Positions 33,220 through 43,342 of a DNA stretch of 64,000 bases are shown piece by piece. Under the pieces are notes generated by a model. That model was not told where the DNA came from, searched no databases, and saw nothing but the letters and a program-made list of their open reading frames with translations. Source of the stretch: Fimbriiglobus sp. (GTDB lineage: Bacteria; Planctomycetota; Planctomycetia; Gemmatales; Gemmataceae); assembly GCA_022841795.1 (NCBI GenBank), contig JALHQU010000003.1, positions 5,481-69,480 on the forward strand, written 5' to 3'. The number at the start of each line of letters is the position of its first letter. The stretch's first letter is position 1. A program made the position numbers and the translations under genes.

Positions 33220-34662
33220 TCACGCATGAATCGCCATGCCCAGCCATGCGGCGCGGGCCGCCTCGCCGACGCTTTCGGTCAAACTCGGGTGGCCGTGGAT
33301 CATGCGGGCGATGTCCTCGGCGCTGCCGTGGTACTCCATCACCGCCACCGCCTCGGCGATCAGGTCGGACGCCCGCGGGCCGAGGATGTGGACGCCGAGT
33401 AGCCGATCCGTCTTCGCATCCGTGATGATCTTCACGAACCCGTCGGTGTCGTCCAGCGCCTTCGCCCGCCCGCTGGCGGCGAACGGGAACTTGCCCACCT
33501 TGTACCCGTCGCCCTTCGCCCGCCCGGTGGCCTGCACCTGCTCTTCCGTCAGGCCCACGCTGGCGACTTCCGGCCAGATGTAGATGGCGCTCGGGATGCA
33601 GTCGTAGTTCAGGTGCGGCTTGTGCCCGGCCAGCATCTCGGCGAACGCCACCCCCTCCTCGCTCGCCTTGTGCGCCAGCATCGGCCCGTCGATCAGGTCG
33701 CCGATGGCGGACACGTTCGGCACGCTGGTGCGGAACTGCTTGTCCACAGGAATCTTACCCGTCTTCTTGTCGTACTGCACGCCGGCCTCGTCCAGCCCCA
33801 GCCCGGCGGTGTACGGCCGCCGCCCGACCGCCACCAGCACCTTGTCGCCGGTGAACTTCATCTCCTTCCCGTCCTTCGCCTGGGCCGTCACCGTCACCGT
33901 CGGCACGCCGAGGACGCCGGGCTGCACCGTCGCCCCCGTCACCTTCGTATCCAGGTGGAAGGCGAACCCCTGCTTGGCGAGCAGCTTGTGGACCTGTGTG
34001 GCGATCTCGCCGTCGCAGATGGTGAGGATGCGGGGGAGGAACTCGATCACCGTCACTTCCGCCCCGAGCCGCCGCCACACCGACCCGAGTTCCAGCCCGA
34101 TATACCCGCCGCCGACGACGATCAAGTGCTTGGGCACGGCGTCGAACGTCAGCGCCTCGGTGCTGCTCACCACGGTTTTGCCGTCGAACTTGAGGAACGG
34201 CAGTTCGGTGCTCTCGCTGCCGGTGGCGAGAAGGACATGGTCGGCTTCGAGTTGCGTCTTCGTGCCGTCGGTAGCAGTCACCTCCACCTTCCCGCCGCCG
34301 AGCAGCCGGCCGGTGCCGTAGTGCGGCGTCACCTTGTTCTTCTTGAACAGCATGGCGATGCCGCCGGTGAGCGACTTCACCACCCCGTCTTTCCGCTTCA
34401 TCATCTCCGGCAAATCCAGCGACACCCCGCTCACCCGCACCCCGTGCCGGGCCATCTTGTGCCGGGCCACCTCGTACAGCTCGGACGAGTCGAGCAGCGC
34501 CTTGCTCGGGATGCAGCCGACGTTCAGACACGTCCCGCCCAGGGCGTTCCCCGCCCGCCTCTCGACGCACGCCACCTTCTTGCCGAGCTGGGAAGCGCGG
34601 ATGGCCGCCACGTACCCGCCCGGCCCGGCGCCGATCACCACGAGGTTGTACTTGTCGCTCAT
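33220..34662 (-). CDS. lpdA: Dihydrolipoyl dehydrogenase (E3)
   Basis: Encodes 480 aa, typical length. FAD-binding GAGPGGYVAA (11-20), the redox-active disulfide in GGTCLNVGCIPSK (C45, C50), the NAD-binding GGGYIGLELG, and the C-terminal interface motif HGHPSLTE with the catalytic His-Glu pair are all present. E3 reoxidises dihydrolipoyl groups of 2-oxo acid dehydrogenase complexes in the cytoplasm. The E2 gene lies 144 bp upstream on the same strand, separated by a long inverted repeat. Confidence 0.97.
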   Translation of the reverse strand: MSDKYNLVVIGAGPGGYVAAIRASQLGKKVACVERRAGNALGGTCLNVGCIPSKALLDSSELYEVARHKMARHGVRVSGVSLDLPEMMKRKDGVVKSLTGGIAMLFKKNKVTPHYGTGRLLGGGKVEVTATDGTKTQLEADHVLLATGSESTELPFLKFDGKTVVSSTEALTFDAVPKHLIVVGGGYIGLELGSVWRRLGAEVTVIEFLPRILTICDGEIATQVHKLLAKQGFAFHLDTKVTGATVQPGVLGVPTVTVTAQAKDGKEMKFTGDKVLVAVGRRPYTAGLGLDEAGVQYDKKTGKIPVDKQFRTSVPNVSAIGDLIDGPMLAHKASEEGVAFAEMLAGHKPHLNYDCIPSAIYIWPEVASVGLTEEQVQATGRAKGDGYKVGKFPFAASGRAKALDDTDGFVKIITDAKTDRLLGVHILGPRASDLIAEAVAVMEYHGSAEDIARMIHGHPSLTESVGEAARAAWLGMAIHA

Positions 34663-34677
34663 CGGAACTCCAAAGAA

Positions 34678-34794
34678 GATTCACCGCCGAGGGCACGAGA
34701 GGGCACATGAGGAAGACAGAGAAGAGGATCGAGAAGCAAGTTCTCTATCTCTCTGCTTTCTCATGTGCCCTCTCGTGCCCTCGGCGGTGAAATC
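34678..34794. repeat. Long inverted repeat with GAGGGCAC direct repeats in each arm
   Basis: Arms at about 34678-34711 and 34760-34794 (GATTCACCGCCGAGGGCACG... and complement) are nearly perfect. Each contains GAGGGCAC repeated rather than an internal hairpin, like the CACAGAGG elements at 10711 and 56431. It fills the E2-lpdA gap. Confidence 0.93.
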
Positions 34795-34806
34795 GGCTTT
34801 CTGATT

Positions 34807-36060
<1,254 letters not shown>

Positions 36061-36211
36061 GACCGACCCCTTCTAACGGGAACGAACCCCGGCCGCCGCC
36101 GCGGGTTCGGTGATTGCTCGCCTGTTCGCATTGTACATGCGGCGGGCGGACGGCGACCGCGGTCGTAAACTACCCGTTGACCTCTCCGCCCGAACTGCCG
36201 ATGGGACCGAC

Positions 36212-37837
36212 ATGCCCCGCGTGTTCATCGCCGACAAGTTGGAAGCCAGCGGGATCGACCAGCTCACCGCCGCCGGCATCGAAGTGGACAACCGCCCCGG
36301 CCTGAAAGGGGATGAGTTACGCGACGCCCTGCGAAGTGCCGACGCGGTCATCGTCCGCAGCGCCACCAAGATCACCGCCGAGTTGCTGAGCGACCCCGGC
36401 AAGCTGCGGGCGGTGGCCCGCGCCGGGGTGGGGGTGGACACCATCGACGTGGAGGCGGCCACCCGCAAGGGGGTGGTGGTGATGAACACGCCGGGCGGGA
36501 ACACCGTGTCGGCGGCCGAACACACCATCGCGCTCATGTTCGCCCTCAGCCGGCACATCCCCGCCGCCGACGCCACCATGCGGGTGGGCAAGTGGGACCG
36601 GAACAAGTACCTGGGCACGCAGCTCACGGGGAAAACCCTCGGGGTGATCGGCCTCGGGCGGATCGGCCGGGAGGTGGCCCAGCGGGCGATCGGCCTGGGC
36701 ATGAACGTGCTGGCGTTCGACCCGTTCGTCACCCCGGCGAAGGTGGCCGAACTCGGGTACGACGCGGCGGCCGGGCTGGACGACATGCTGCCGAAGGTGG
36801 ACTACCTGACCGTCCACGTACCGCTGACGGAGGAGACGCGGGGGCTGATTTCCGGGCCGCAACTGGCGCGGATGAAGCGGACCGCCCGCGTGCTGAACGT
36901 GTCCCGCGGGGGCATCTACGACGAGGCGGCACTGGCCGACGCGCTCAAGGCCGGGGTGATCGCCGGGGCCGGCATCGACGTGTTCACCGCCGAGCCGCCG
37001 CCGCCGGACAACCCGCTGCTGTCCGCCCCGAACGTGGTCCTCACCCCGCACCTCGGGGCGAGTACGGTGGAGGCACAGGAGAACGTGGCGGTGGAGGCGG
37101 CGCAACTGCTGGCCGACTTCCTGCTGCGGGGCATCGTGGCGAACGCGGTGAACATGGCCGCGCTCGACCGGGCCGAACTGGACGCCCTGCGGCAGTACGT
37201 CGAACTGGCCCGGCGGCTCGGCCTGCTGCACGCGCAGATGGCTCAGGGGCAACTCCGCCGGGCGACCCTGACGTACAAGGGCGAGCTGGCGTCGAAGAAG
37301 ACCAAGCTGCTGACCGCCGCGTTCACCGCCGGGCTGCTGGAGAGCCGACTGGCCCAGGGGGTGAACCTGGTGAACGCCGAGCTGATCGCCCGCGAGCGGG
37401 GGATCGAGATCGCCGAGGCGAGCAGCCCGCGGAAGGGGGACTTCGCGTCGCTCATCACCGCCGAGGTGGAGACGGACAAGAAGACGTACACCGCGTCCGG
37501 CACCCTGTTCGGCGACCAGTACCCGCGGCTGGTGCAGCTCGGGCCGTACCGCCTGGAGAGCTACCTGGACGGCACCCTGTTCGTGTTCACCCACCGGGAC
37601 GTGCCGGGGCTGATCGGGTTCGTCGGGAACATCTTCGGCAACCACGCGGTGAACATCGCCGCCATGACCGTCGGGCGGGCGGGGAAGACGGCCGGCGGGG
37701 AGGCGATCGGGGTGCTCAACCTGGACAGCGTGCCGCCGGACGAGGCGGTGAGCGCGGTGCGGGGGCACCCGAGCGTGTCCAGCGTGACGGTGGTGAAGCT
37801 CCCCCCGCCGGGCGAGTTGCCGAGCTGGCTGCGATAG
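36212..37837 (+). CDS. serA: D-3-phosphoglycerate dehydrogenase
   Basis: Encodes 541 aa, the long type with substrate, NAD, intervening (ASB) and ACT domains. Motifs: VARAGVGVDTIDV, the Rossmann GxGxxG in LGVIGLGRIGREVA, ARVLNVSRGGIYDE, and LTPHLGAST with the catalytic His. The C-terminal ACT domain (about 465-541, LFVFTHRDVPGLIGFVGNIFG) suggests serine feedback control. It starts L-serine synthesis in the cytoplasm. Start chosen at MPRVFIADKL, the conserved N-terminus. A two-hairpin palindrome begins at its stop codon. Confidence 0.97.
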   Translation: MPRVFIADKLEASGIDQLTAAGIEVDNRPGLKGDELRDALRSADAVIVRSATKITAELLSDPGKLRAVARAGVGVDTIDVEAATRKGVVVMNTPGGNTVSAAEHTIALMFALSRHIPAADATMRVGKWDRNKYLGTQLTGKTLGVIGLGRIGREVAQRAIGLGMNVLAFDPFVTPAKVAELGYDAAAGLDDMLPKVDYLTVHVPLTEETRGLISGPQLARMKRTARVLNVSRGGIYDEAALADALKAGVIAGAGIDVFTAEPPPPDNPLLSAPNVVLTPHLGASTVEAQENVAVEAAQLLADFLLRGIVANAVNMAALDRAELDALRQYVELARRLGLLHAQMAQGQLRRATLTYKGELASKKTKLLTAAFTAGLLESRLAQGVNLVNAELIARERGIEIAEASSPRKGDFASLITAEVETDKKTYTASGTLFGDQYPRLVQLGPYRLESYLDGTLFVFTHRDVPGLIGFVGNIFGNHAVNIAAMTVGRAGKTAGGEAIGVLNLDSVPPDEAVSAVRGHPSVSSVTVVKLPPPGELPSWLR

Positions 37838-37896
37838 AGTGTTCCACTTGCTCCGCGAGTGGCTTCGGTTGCCACTCGCGGAGCGAGTGGAACACT
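37838..37896. repeat. Two-hairpin palindrome between convergent serA and WD40 gene
   Basis: Arms at 37838-37863 and 37871-37896 (AGTGTTCCACTTGCTCC... and complement, one mismatch). Closing stem AGTGTT/AACACT encloses CCACTTGC-TCC-GCGAGTGG and CCACTCGC-GGA-GCGAGTGG. It occupies exactly the interval between the two stop codons. Confidence 0.95.
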
Positions 37897-38886
37897 TCAG
37901 GCGTCCACGTCGAACAGTACCACCTTGCCGGTGTCGCTGCCGGCGGCGCAGGTGAGGCCGTCCGGGGCGAACGCCACTGCCCTCAACCGGCCGATCTCCC
38001 AACCGAACTGCCGGATCGGCTCCCAGGTGGCGGTGTCCCACATGGTCACGGTGGCGTCGTTGCTGGTGGTGGCGAACAGCTTGCCGTCCGGCGAGAACGC
38101 CGCGGCGGTGTATTCTTCGCCGGAGGAGTTGGTACGGGTGATGGCGGGCTGATCGAGTCTCGATGTGTCGAGGATTCGAAACGACGGACCGCGCAAGTAA
38201 AGCAATTCCCCGTTCGGTCCGGTCAAAGTGGACCGCTCGCCTCGACATTCGGCGACATCTTGACCCGTCTCCGTGTTGAGCACTCGCACAATCTCCTGTT
38301 CGATCGGGCGGCCGCCGCGCACCCGCTGAACCGCCTCTTCAATTGGAAAGTTCCCGTACCTCATGAACACGACGAGGATGCGGGTTCCGTCTGCCACGAA
38401 CCCGAGGCGGCTAAAATACTCTTCTCGCCCGTCCCAGATGTCACCCGTTGGAGCGGGGGTGCGGGGGAATTCACGGGTCCAACGTTCGACCCGCCTCCGG
38501 CCGACGCGGCACACCGCTCGTAGCCGGTGTACATCGGCCAGGAGAACGTTCTCGTGGGACACGGTCCACTGCCGGTTCGGTGAAGTCTCGCCCGTGTCCA
38601 GGCGAGGGGCAGCCAACACCACTTTGCCGGTAGCGAGGCTGAGTGCGATCCGGCGGTTGGACTGCGTGAGCCGTAACTTTCGGTTGTCTGGGGTGAAGTC
38701 GTCCCCATGATTTAGCTGACCTTCGACGCTATGCTTGGGGCTTGCCTCTCCAGATACCTGCCACACGTTCACGAACCAGTAGCGGACAATCGGGGTGTAG
38801 CCGTCAGACGCCAGGAAGCGGCCGTCGGAAGAGAAGCGGAGGGAATGGATGTAGATGTCACGGCCGGTGAGGATTCGCATCGGCAT
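37897..38886 (-). CDS. WD40-repeat protein
   Basis: Encodes 329 aa from MPMRILTGRD. The ends are clear WD-type blades: IHSLRFSSDGRFLASDGYTPIVRYWFVNVWQV at the start, then YTAAAFSPDGKLFATTSNDATVTMWDTATWEP and RAVAFAPDGLTCAAGSDTGKVVLFDV at the end. The middle (about 70-240) is divergent and shows weaker blades, so the propeller may be degenerate. No signal peptide or kinase domain. WD40 propellers act as binding scaffolds; the partner is unknown. Frame codons upstream of the start overlap a decayed palindrome (38892-38957). Confidence 0.75.
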   Translation of the reverse strand: MPMRILTGRDIYIHSLRFSSDGRFLASDGYTPIVRYWFVNVWQVSGEASPKHSVEGQLNHGDDFTPDNRKLRLTQSNRRIALSLATGKVVLAAPRLDTGETSPNRQWTVSHENVLLADVHRLRAVCRVGRRRVERWTREFPRTPAPTGDIWDGREEYFSRLGFVADGTRILVVFMRYGNFPIEEAVQRVRGGRPIEQEIVRVLNTETGQDVAECRGERSTLTGPNGELLYLRGPSFRILDTSRLDQPAITRTNSSGEEYTAAAFSPDGKLFATTSNDATVTMWDTATWEPIRQFGWEIGRLRAVAFAPDGLTCAAGSDTGKVVLFDVDA

Positions 38887-38891
38887 CCCCA

Positions 38892-38957
38892 ACACTCTTC
38901 GTGGCGAGCTCGCGAGCGGGGTTGGTCCCACTCGTAAGCTCACCGCGAAGACTCTCA
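38892..38957. repeat. Decayed inverted repeat between proS and the WD40 gene
   Basis: AACACTCTTCGTGGCGAGCT...GAGCGGGG on the left pairs imperfectly with CCCACTCGTAAGCTCACCGCG...AGACTC on the right (several mismatches). It reaches the last codon of proS and looks like an old copy of the palindrome class. Confidence 0.55.
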
Positions 38958-40499
38958 ATACGCCCTTGCGAACACCACCCGCTGGGCGGACGGCTGGCCG
39001 GTGAACAGGCACGTCCCCGGTTCGGCCGGGCCGTCGAACGGCAGGGAGCGGATGGTCGCCTTGAACTCCTTCTGCACCCGGTCTTCGGTCTCGCGGGTGC
39101 CGTCCCAGTGGGCGTACACGAACTTGAGCGCGTCGAGGCCCAACTCCTTCTCCTCGTCCCCGCTCACCGGGAACAGTTGCTTGAACTCGTCGAGTGTGTT
39201 CGCCGTCACGGTGCGGCTGTCCCGCATCTTCTTCGCCCGGTCGAACAGCGCCTTCTGGATGTCACGGAGTAGGCCGTCGATGTGCGCCGCGGCCCCGGTC
39301 AGCGGGATACCCATCGTCTTCCCCTCCTTGCCGGGCATGTCGCGCCGGGCCACCACGCACGCCGCCTTCTCGATGTCCTTCGGCCCGATCTCCACCCGGA
39401 CGGGCACGCCCCGCAGTTCGTACTCGGCGAAGCGGTAGCCGGGGGCGTTCTTCATGTCGTTGTCGATCTTCACGCTCAGCGGCTCGTACCCGAAGAACTC
39501 GTTCCGTGGCAGATCCCGCAACTCGGCTGCCAACTTCTCGGCGGCGGCCAGGCACGGGGCCCGCTCGGCTTCGTTCCGCCCGAGCGGGCAGATGACGACG
39601 TGCGTGGGCGCCAGCCGCGGGGGGATGACCAGCCCGTTGTCGTCGCTGTGCGTCATGATCAGCCCGCCGATCAGCCGCGTGCTCACGCCCCAGCTCGTCG
39701 CCCAGGCGAACTCCTTCTTGTTGTCCGCGGTGGTGAACTTCACGTCGAACGCCTTAGCGAAGTTCTGCCCGAGGAAGTGCGACGTGCCCGCTTGCAGCGC
39801 CTTGCCGTCCTGCATCATGGCTTCGATGCACAGCGTGTACACGGCACCGGGGAACTTCTGCCCGTCGGACTTCGGCCCGACCAGCACCGGCATCGCCATG
39901 AACTCCTCGGCGAACGTGCGGTACACGTTCACCATGCGGTGCGTCTCCTCCTCCGCCTCCTTCGCGGTGGCGTGGGCGGTGTGCCCCTCCTGCCACAGGA
40001 ACTCGGCGGTGCGGAGGAACAGGCGGGTGCGCATCTCCCACCGCACCACGTTGCACCACTGGTTGATGAGCAGCGGCAGGTCGGTGTAGCTCTGGATCCA
40101 CTCCTTGTACGTCTTCCAGATGATCGTCTCGGAGGTGGGCCGCACGATCAGCGGCTCTTCCAACTCTGCCGTCGGATCGACGTGCAGCGGCTTCCCCTTC
40201 TCCGCCTTCAGCCGGTAGTGCGTGACCACCGCACACTCCTTGGCGAACCCCTCGGCCATCTCCTCCTCTTTGGCCAGGTAGCTCATCGGGATGAACAGCG
40301 GGAAGTAGGCGTTGACGTGGCCGGTGTCCTTGAACAGCTTGTCCAGCCCGCGCTGCATCTTCTCCCACAGCGCGTACCCGGTCGGCTTGATGACCATGCA
40401 CCCCTTCACCCCGGAGTTGTCGGCCAGCCCCGCCTCCTTCACCACGTTCAGGTACCAGTCGGGGTAGTTCTTCGCGCGGGCGGTGATCTTCTCGGCCAT
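38955..40499 (-). CDS. proS: Prolyl-tRNA synthetase, archaeal/eukaryotic-type
   Basis: Encodes 514 aa. Class II motifs are present: motif 2 ([33 protein letters not shown]) and motif 3 ([20 protein letters not shown]). Start [35 protein letters not shown] is typical of the short archaeal-type enzyme. The INS editing domain of the bacterial type is absent, and the C-terminal zinc-binding-like extension ends at the final residues ([20 protein letters not shown]). It charges tRNA-Pro with proline. Archaeal-type ProRS occurs in several bacterial lineages. Confidence 0.96.
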   Translation of the reverse strand: MAEKITARAKNYPDWYLNVVKEAGLADNSGVKGCMVIKPTGYALWEKMQRGLDKLFKDTGHVNAYFPLFIPMSYLAKEEEMAEGFAKECAVVTHYRLKAEKGKPLHVDPTAELEEPLIVRPTSETIIWKTYKEWIQSYTDLPLLINQWCNVVRWEMRTRLFLRTAEFLWQEGHTAHATAKEAEEETHRMVNVYRTFAEEFMAMPVLVGPKSDGQKFPGAVYTLCIEAMMQDGKALQAGTSHFLGQNFAKAFDVKFTTADNKKEFAWATSWGVSTRLIGGLIMTHSDDNGLVIPPRLAPTHVVICPLGRNEAERAPCLAAAEKLAAELRDLPRNEFFGYEPLSVKIDNDMKNAPGYRFAEYELRGVPVRVEIGPKDIEKAACVVARRDMPGKEGKTMGIPLTGAAAHIDGLLRDIQKALFDRAKKMRDSRTVTANTLDEFKQLFPVSGDEEKELGLDALKFVYAHWDGTRETEDRVQKEFKATIRSLPFDGPAEPGTCLFTGQPSAQRVVFARAY

Positions 40500-40570
40500 G
40501 AGCGTAGGTCCGTGGGTGCGGCGTGGAGCGCCGGCGGAGGCGGAATCGGAAGTGCTGTTATAGAGGCGGG

Positions 40571-40618
40571 GCGGATGTGTTGTGTCCGGGGTGCGACACC
40601 CCCCGTGGACACATCCCA
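40571..40618. repeat. Imperfect palindrome in the proS-kinase gap
   Basis: GGATGTGTTGTGTCC on the left pairs with GTGGACACATCC on the right around GGGGTG-CGA-CACCCC. It lies in the 204-bp gap upstream of proS, which holds no other feature. Confidence 0.6.
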
Positions 40619-40703
40619 TTCTCATGTACAAACCCGGACACAAATGGGTCCGGCGGCGGACTCTGCCCGACTCGCTCCCACCTGAGCCGTCACATGCGGT
40701 CGG

Positions 40704-43220
40704 TCAGTCGGCGCCGATCGGCGTCTTCTTGTCGCCCACCGTGACCTTGCCGGCGGGCACCAGGAACTGGTTGTCCGGGGCGTTCGGCTTCGGCTTGGGC
40801 ACCACCCCGGTGGCCACCGGGGTGGTCAGGTTGCCGTCCTTGCTGCCGGCGTCGCGGCCGTTGTTCTCCGCCTTCACCATCAGCGGGTCCCCGGCCACCT
40901 TGCCCACCTCGGCGGTCGCCCCGAAGTAGTTGTGACGGAGGGTGACGGGCGTGTTCAGCGACAACGGCTGGTCCACCCTCAGCCCGGCGGCGAGGGTGTG
41001 GAACGTGTTCCGCTCGACGGTCACGTCCATCCGGTCGCCGACGGTGAGGACCGACACCCCGGCGGCGAACTGGAACGCCCGACAGTTCTTCACCTCCAGC
41101 CGGACGACGTTCCCCTCGATCAGGATCGCCGCCCCCTTGTTCGCCCCCTCCAGCCGGCACCCGCTCACCTCCACCCCGACCGTGCCGCCGCGTGTGGTGC
41201 CGGTGACGGCCACCGCCCCGTCGGCCGCGTCGCCGGCCGTCACCCGGCAGTTGGCGATGCGGATCGGCGTGCCGTCGGCGGTGGCGTTGTGAACCCGGAT
41301 GCCCACCTTGCGGGCGTTCCGCACCGTCACGTTCTCCAACGTCACCCCGGTGGCCGCGCCCGACACCAATACCCCGTAGTCGCACTGCCCGCCGGCGTCG
41401 ATCATCAGCCCGCGGACGGTGCCGCCGCCGGGCAGGTCGAGGACGGCCGTGGCCGGCTTCCCGCCCTCCGGCTTGTACACCCAGGTGACGGACCTGGCCG
41501 CGTTCCCGGCCTCCAGGTTCACGCCCCGGATCGACAGGGCGTCGGATTCGAACGTGTCGTCCGTGAACACGATGGTGTCGCCCGGCTTCAGGTCTTTACC
41601 CAACTCCTTGACGCTCCTCCGCGTGCTGTCCGGGTCCGGGCCGGTGCCGGCGGCGGACACGTACCACGTCCGCGCCTCGCGGGGTTTGGTCGCCGGCGTG
41701 GTCGCGGCCGTCTTCCCGCCGAACGGGTTGAAGAAGTACAGCCCCACCGCCGCCCCGCCGACGAGTAGCAGCAGCACCCCGCCGACGATCGCCGCGACCA
41801 CCAGCGGCTTGACCGACGACTTCGGCGGCGTGATCCGCCCGCGACTGCGGGCGCCGGCGGGCACCGGGGCGGACTTCGCGTTCGGCTGGTTCTTGCCCGT
41901 CGGCTGGCTGGACGTGGGCAGCGTCTCGGGTGAGGTGATCGACTCCCACGGGTTCCCTGGGTCGTCGGTTTGCGGCTGGGCGACGGGCTTGGCTGTGGCC
42001 GGTCGGGCGAGCGCCGGTTTGGCGACCGGCGGGGCGGACGGCGGGGCCGGGGCGAGGGCCAGCGGGTTCTGCCGGTACTGCTCGGTACCCAGCAACTGGT
42101 TGGACGAGCTGGCCGGCCGCATCACTCCGGCGGCGGCCGCGGCCGACAGCTTCGGCATCTCGTGTTCGGGCGGCGGGGGGATGGGCGTCTGCACCCACGG
42201 GGTGAGGACGGCCATCAGCTCGTTCGGCGTCTGGTAGCGGTCGGCCGGCGCCTTCGCCATCAGCTTGTCGATGACGGCCGCCACCTCCGCCGGCACGTCC
42301 GGGCGGAGGTCGCGGACCGGCTTCGGGGCGCGGCTCTGGTGGCACAGCAGCTTCTGGGCGACGCTCCCGTCCGGGAACGGCGGCTGGCCGGTGAGCAGGA
42401 AGTAGAAGGTGCCGCCGAGGGCGTACAGGTCCGCCCGGATGTCCGCCGCCGAGCTGTCGATGGCCTGCTCCGGCGCCAGGTAGTCGGCCGTGCCGAGCAC
42501 GTTCTCGTCGTACTTCTTGGTCAGGTGGTCGTTCTCGTCCGGGTCGAAGAACCGGGCCAGCCCCAGGTCCAGGATCTTCACCACCCCGGCCCGGTCGATC
42601 AGGATGTTCGCCGGCTTCACGTCCCGGTGCACCAGCCCCATCTCGTGCGCGTGCTGGAGGCCGACGGCGGCGGCGTACATGTAGTGGCAGGCGCGGGGCA
42701 CGGGCAGCGGGCCGGACAGGCGGACCACGTCGTGCAGGTTCGCCCCGTCCACGTACTCCATCACCAGGAAGTGCAGGTTCTGGTCCTGGTCGATGTCGTA
42801 CGCGCGGACCAGGTTCGGGTGGTCCATGGCGGCCACCGCCCGCGCCTCCCGGTAGAACCGCTGGAGCGACGCCTGGTCCTTCGCCTTGGCCGCCGGCAGC
42901 ACCTTCACCGCCACCTTCCGCTTCATCAGCTTGTGCTCGCACAGGAACACCTGCCCCATGCCGCCCACGCCCAGCCGCTCCAGCAGCTTGTACTTGCCGA
43001 TGGAGAACCGCTTCCACCGCCCGGCCATCAGGTTCTCGGCCTGGAAGTTGGACAGCACCCCGTCCGTCACCATGCGGGCGGCCAGCTTGGCCGGGTCGGC
43101 CGGCACCCCGCCCGGTCGGGCGGCCAGGTCGGTCATGTACGCCTGGATCCGCGCGGCGTCGAACACCCCGCACTTGGCGATCAGGGTGAGCAGTTCCTGA
43201 TTGGACGCGGGCGCCGGCAT
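40704..43220 (-). CDS. Membrane Ser/Thr kinase with an extracytoplasmic parallel beta-helix domain
   Basis: Encodes 838 aa. A ~70-residue N-terminal helical module precedes the kinase: glycine loop LGVGGMGQVF (83-92), Lys106, HRDVKPAN (198-205) and DLG (218-220) in place of DFG. A Pro/Ala linker (about 360-480) leads to a transmembrane helix (about 486-510). The outer ~325 residues are repeated short beta strands with right-handed parallel beta-helix character (GLMIDAGGQCDYGVLVSGAATGVTLENVTVRNARKVGIRV...), as in pectate-lyase-like domains. It may sense cell-wall or external carbohydrate. Paralog of the next kinase upstream. Confidence 0.88.
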   Translation of the reverse strand: MPAPASNQELLTLIAKCGVFDAARIQAYMTDLAARPGGVPADPAKLAARMVTDGVLSNFQAENLMAGRWKRFSIGKYKLLERLGVGGMGQVFLCEHKLMKRKVAVKVLPAAKAKDQASLQRFYREARAVAAMDHPNLVRAYDIDQDQNLHFLVMEYVDGANLHDVVRLSGPLPVPRACHYMYAAAVGLQHAHEMGLVHRDVKPANILIDRAGVVKILDLGLARFFDPDENDHLTKKYDENVLGTADYLAPEQAIDSSAADIRADLYALGGTFYFLLTGQPPFPDGSVAQKLLCHQSRAPKPVRDLRPDVPAEVAAVIDKLMAKAPADRYQTPNELMAVLTPWVQTPIPPPPEHEMPKLSAAAAAGVMRPASSSNQLLGTEQYRQNPLALAPAPPSAPPVAKPALARPATAKPVAQPQTDDPGNPWESITSPETLPTSSQPTGKNQPNAKSAPVPAGARSRGRITPPKSSVKPLVVAAIVGGVLLLLVGGAAVGLYFFNPFGGKTAATTPATKPREARTWYVSAAGTGPDPDSTRRSVKELGKDLKPGDTIVFTDDTFESDALSIRGVNLEAGNAARSVTWVYKPEGGKPATAVLDLPGGGTVRGLMIDAGGQCDYGVLVSGAATGVTLENVTVRNARKVGIRVHNATADGTPIRIANCRVTAGDAADGAVAVTGTTRGGTVGVEVSGCRLEGANKGAAILIEGNVVRLEVKNCRAFQFAAGVSVLTVGDRMDVTVERNTFHTLAAGLRVDQPLSLNTPVTLRHNYFGATAEVGKVAGDPLMVKAENNGRDAGSKDGNLTTPVATGVVPKPKPNAPDNQFLVPAGKVTVGDKKTPIGAD

Positions 43221-43342
43221 CGCGGTCTCGGGGCGGACGGACGTGGTCGGCGGTCGGGGATGCCGTCACTATACGCCACGCGCGAGGATCGCGGCGGAAA
43301 ACGAACCCCGGCCGTCGGTTCGGCGGGCGGGTGTGTGGCGGG

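Noticed and set aside
38955-40499. ProRS as horizontally acquired from archaea
   Set aside because: Archaeal-type ProRS is common in several bacterial phyla, and base composition matches the surroundings. It is not evidence for recent transfer.
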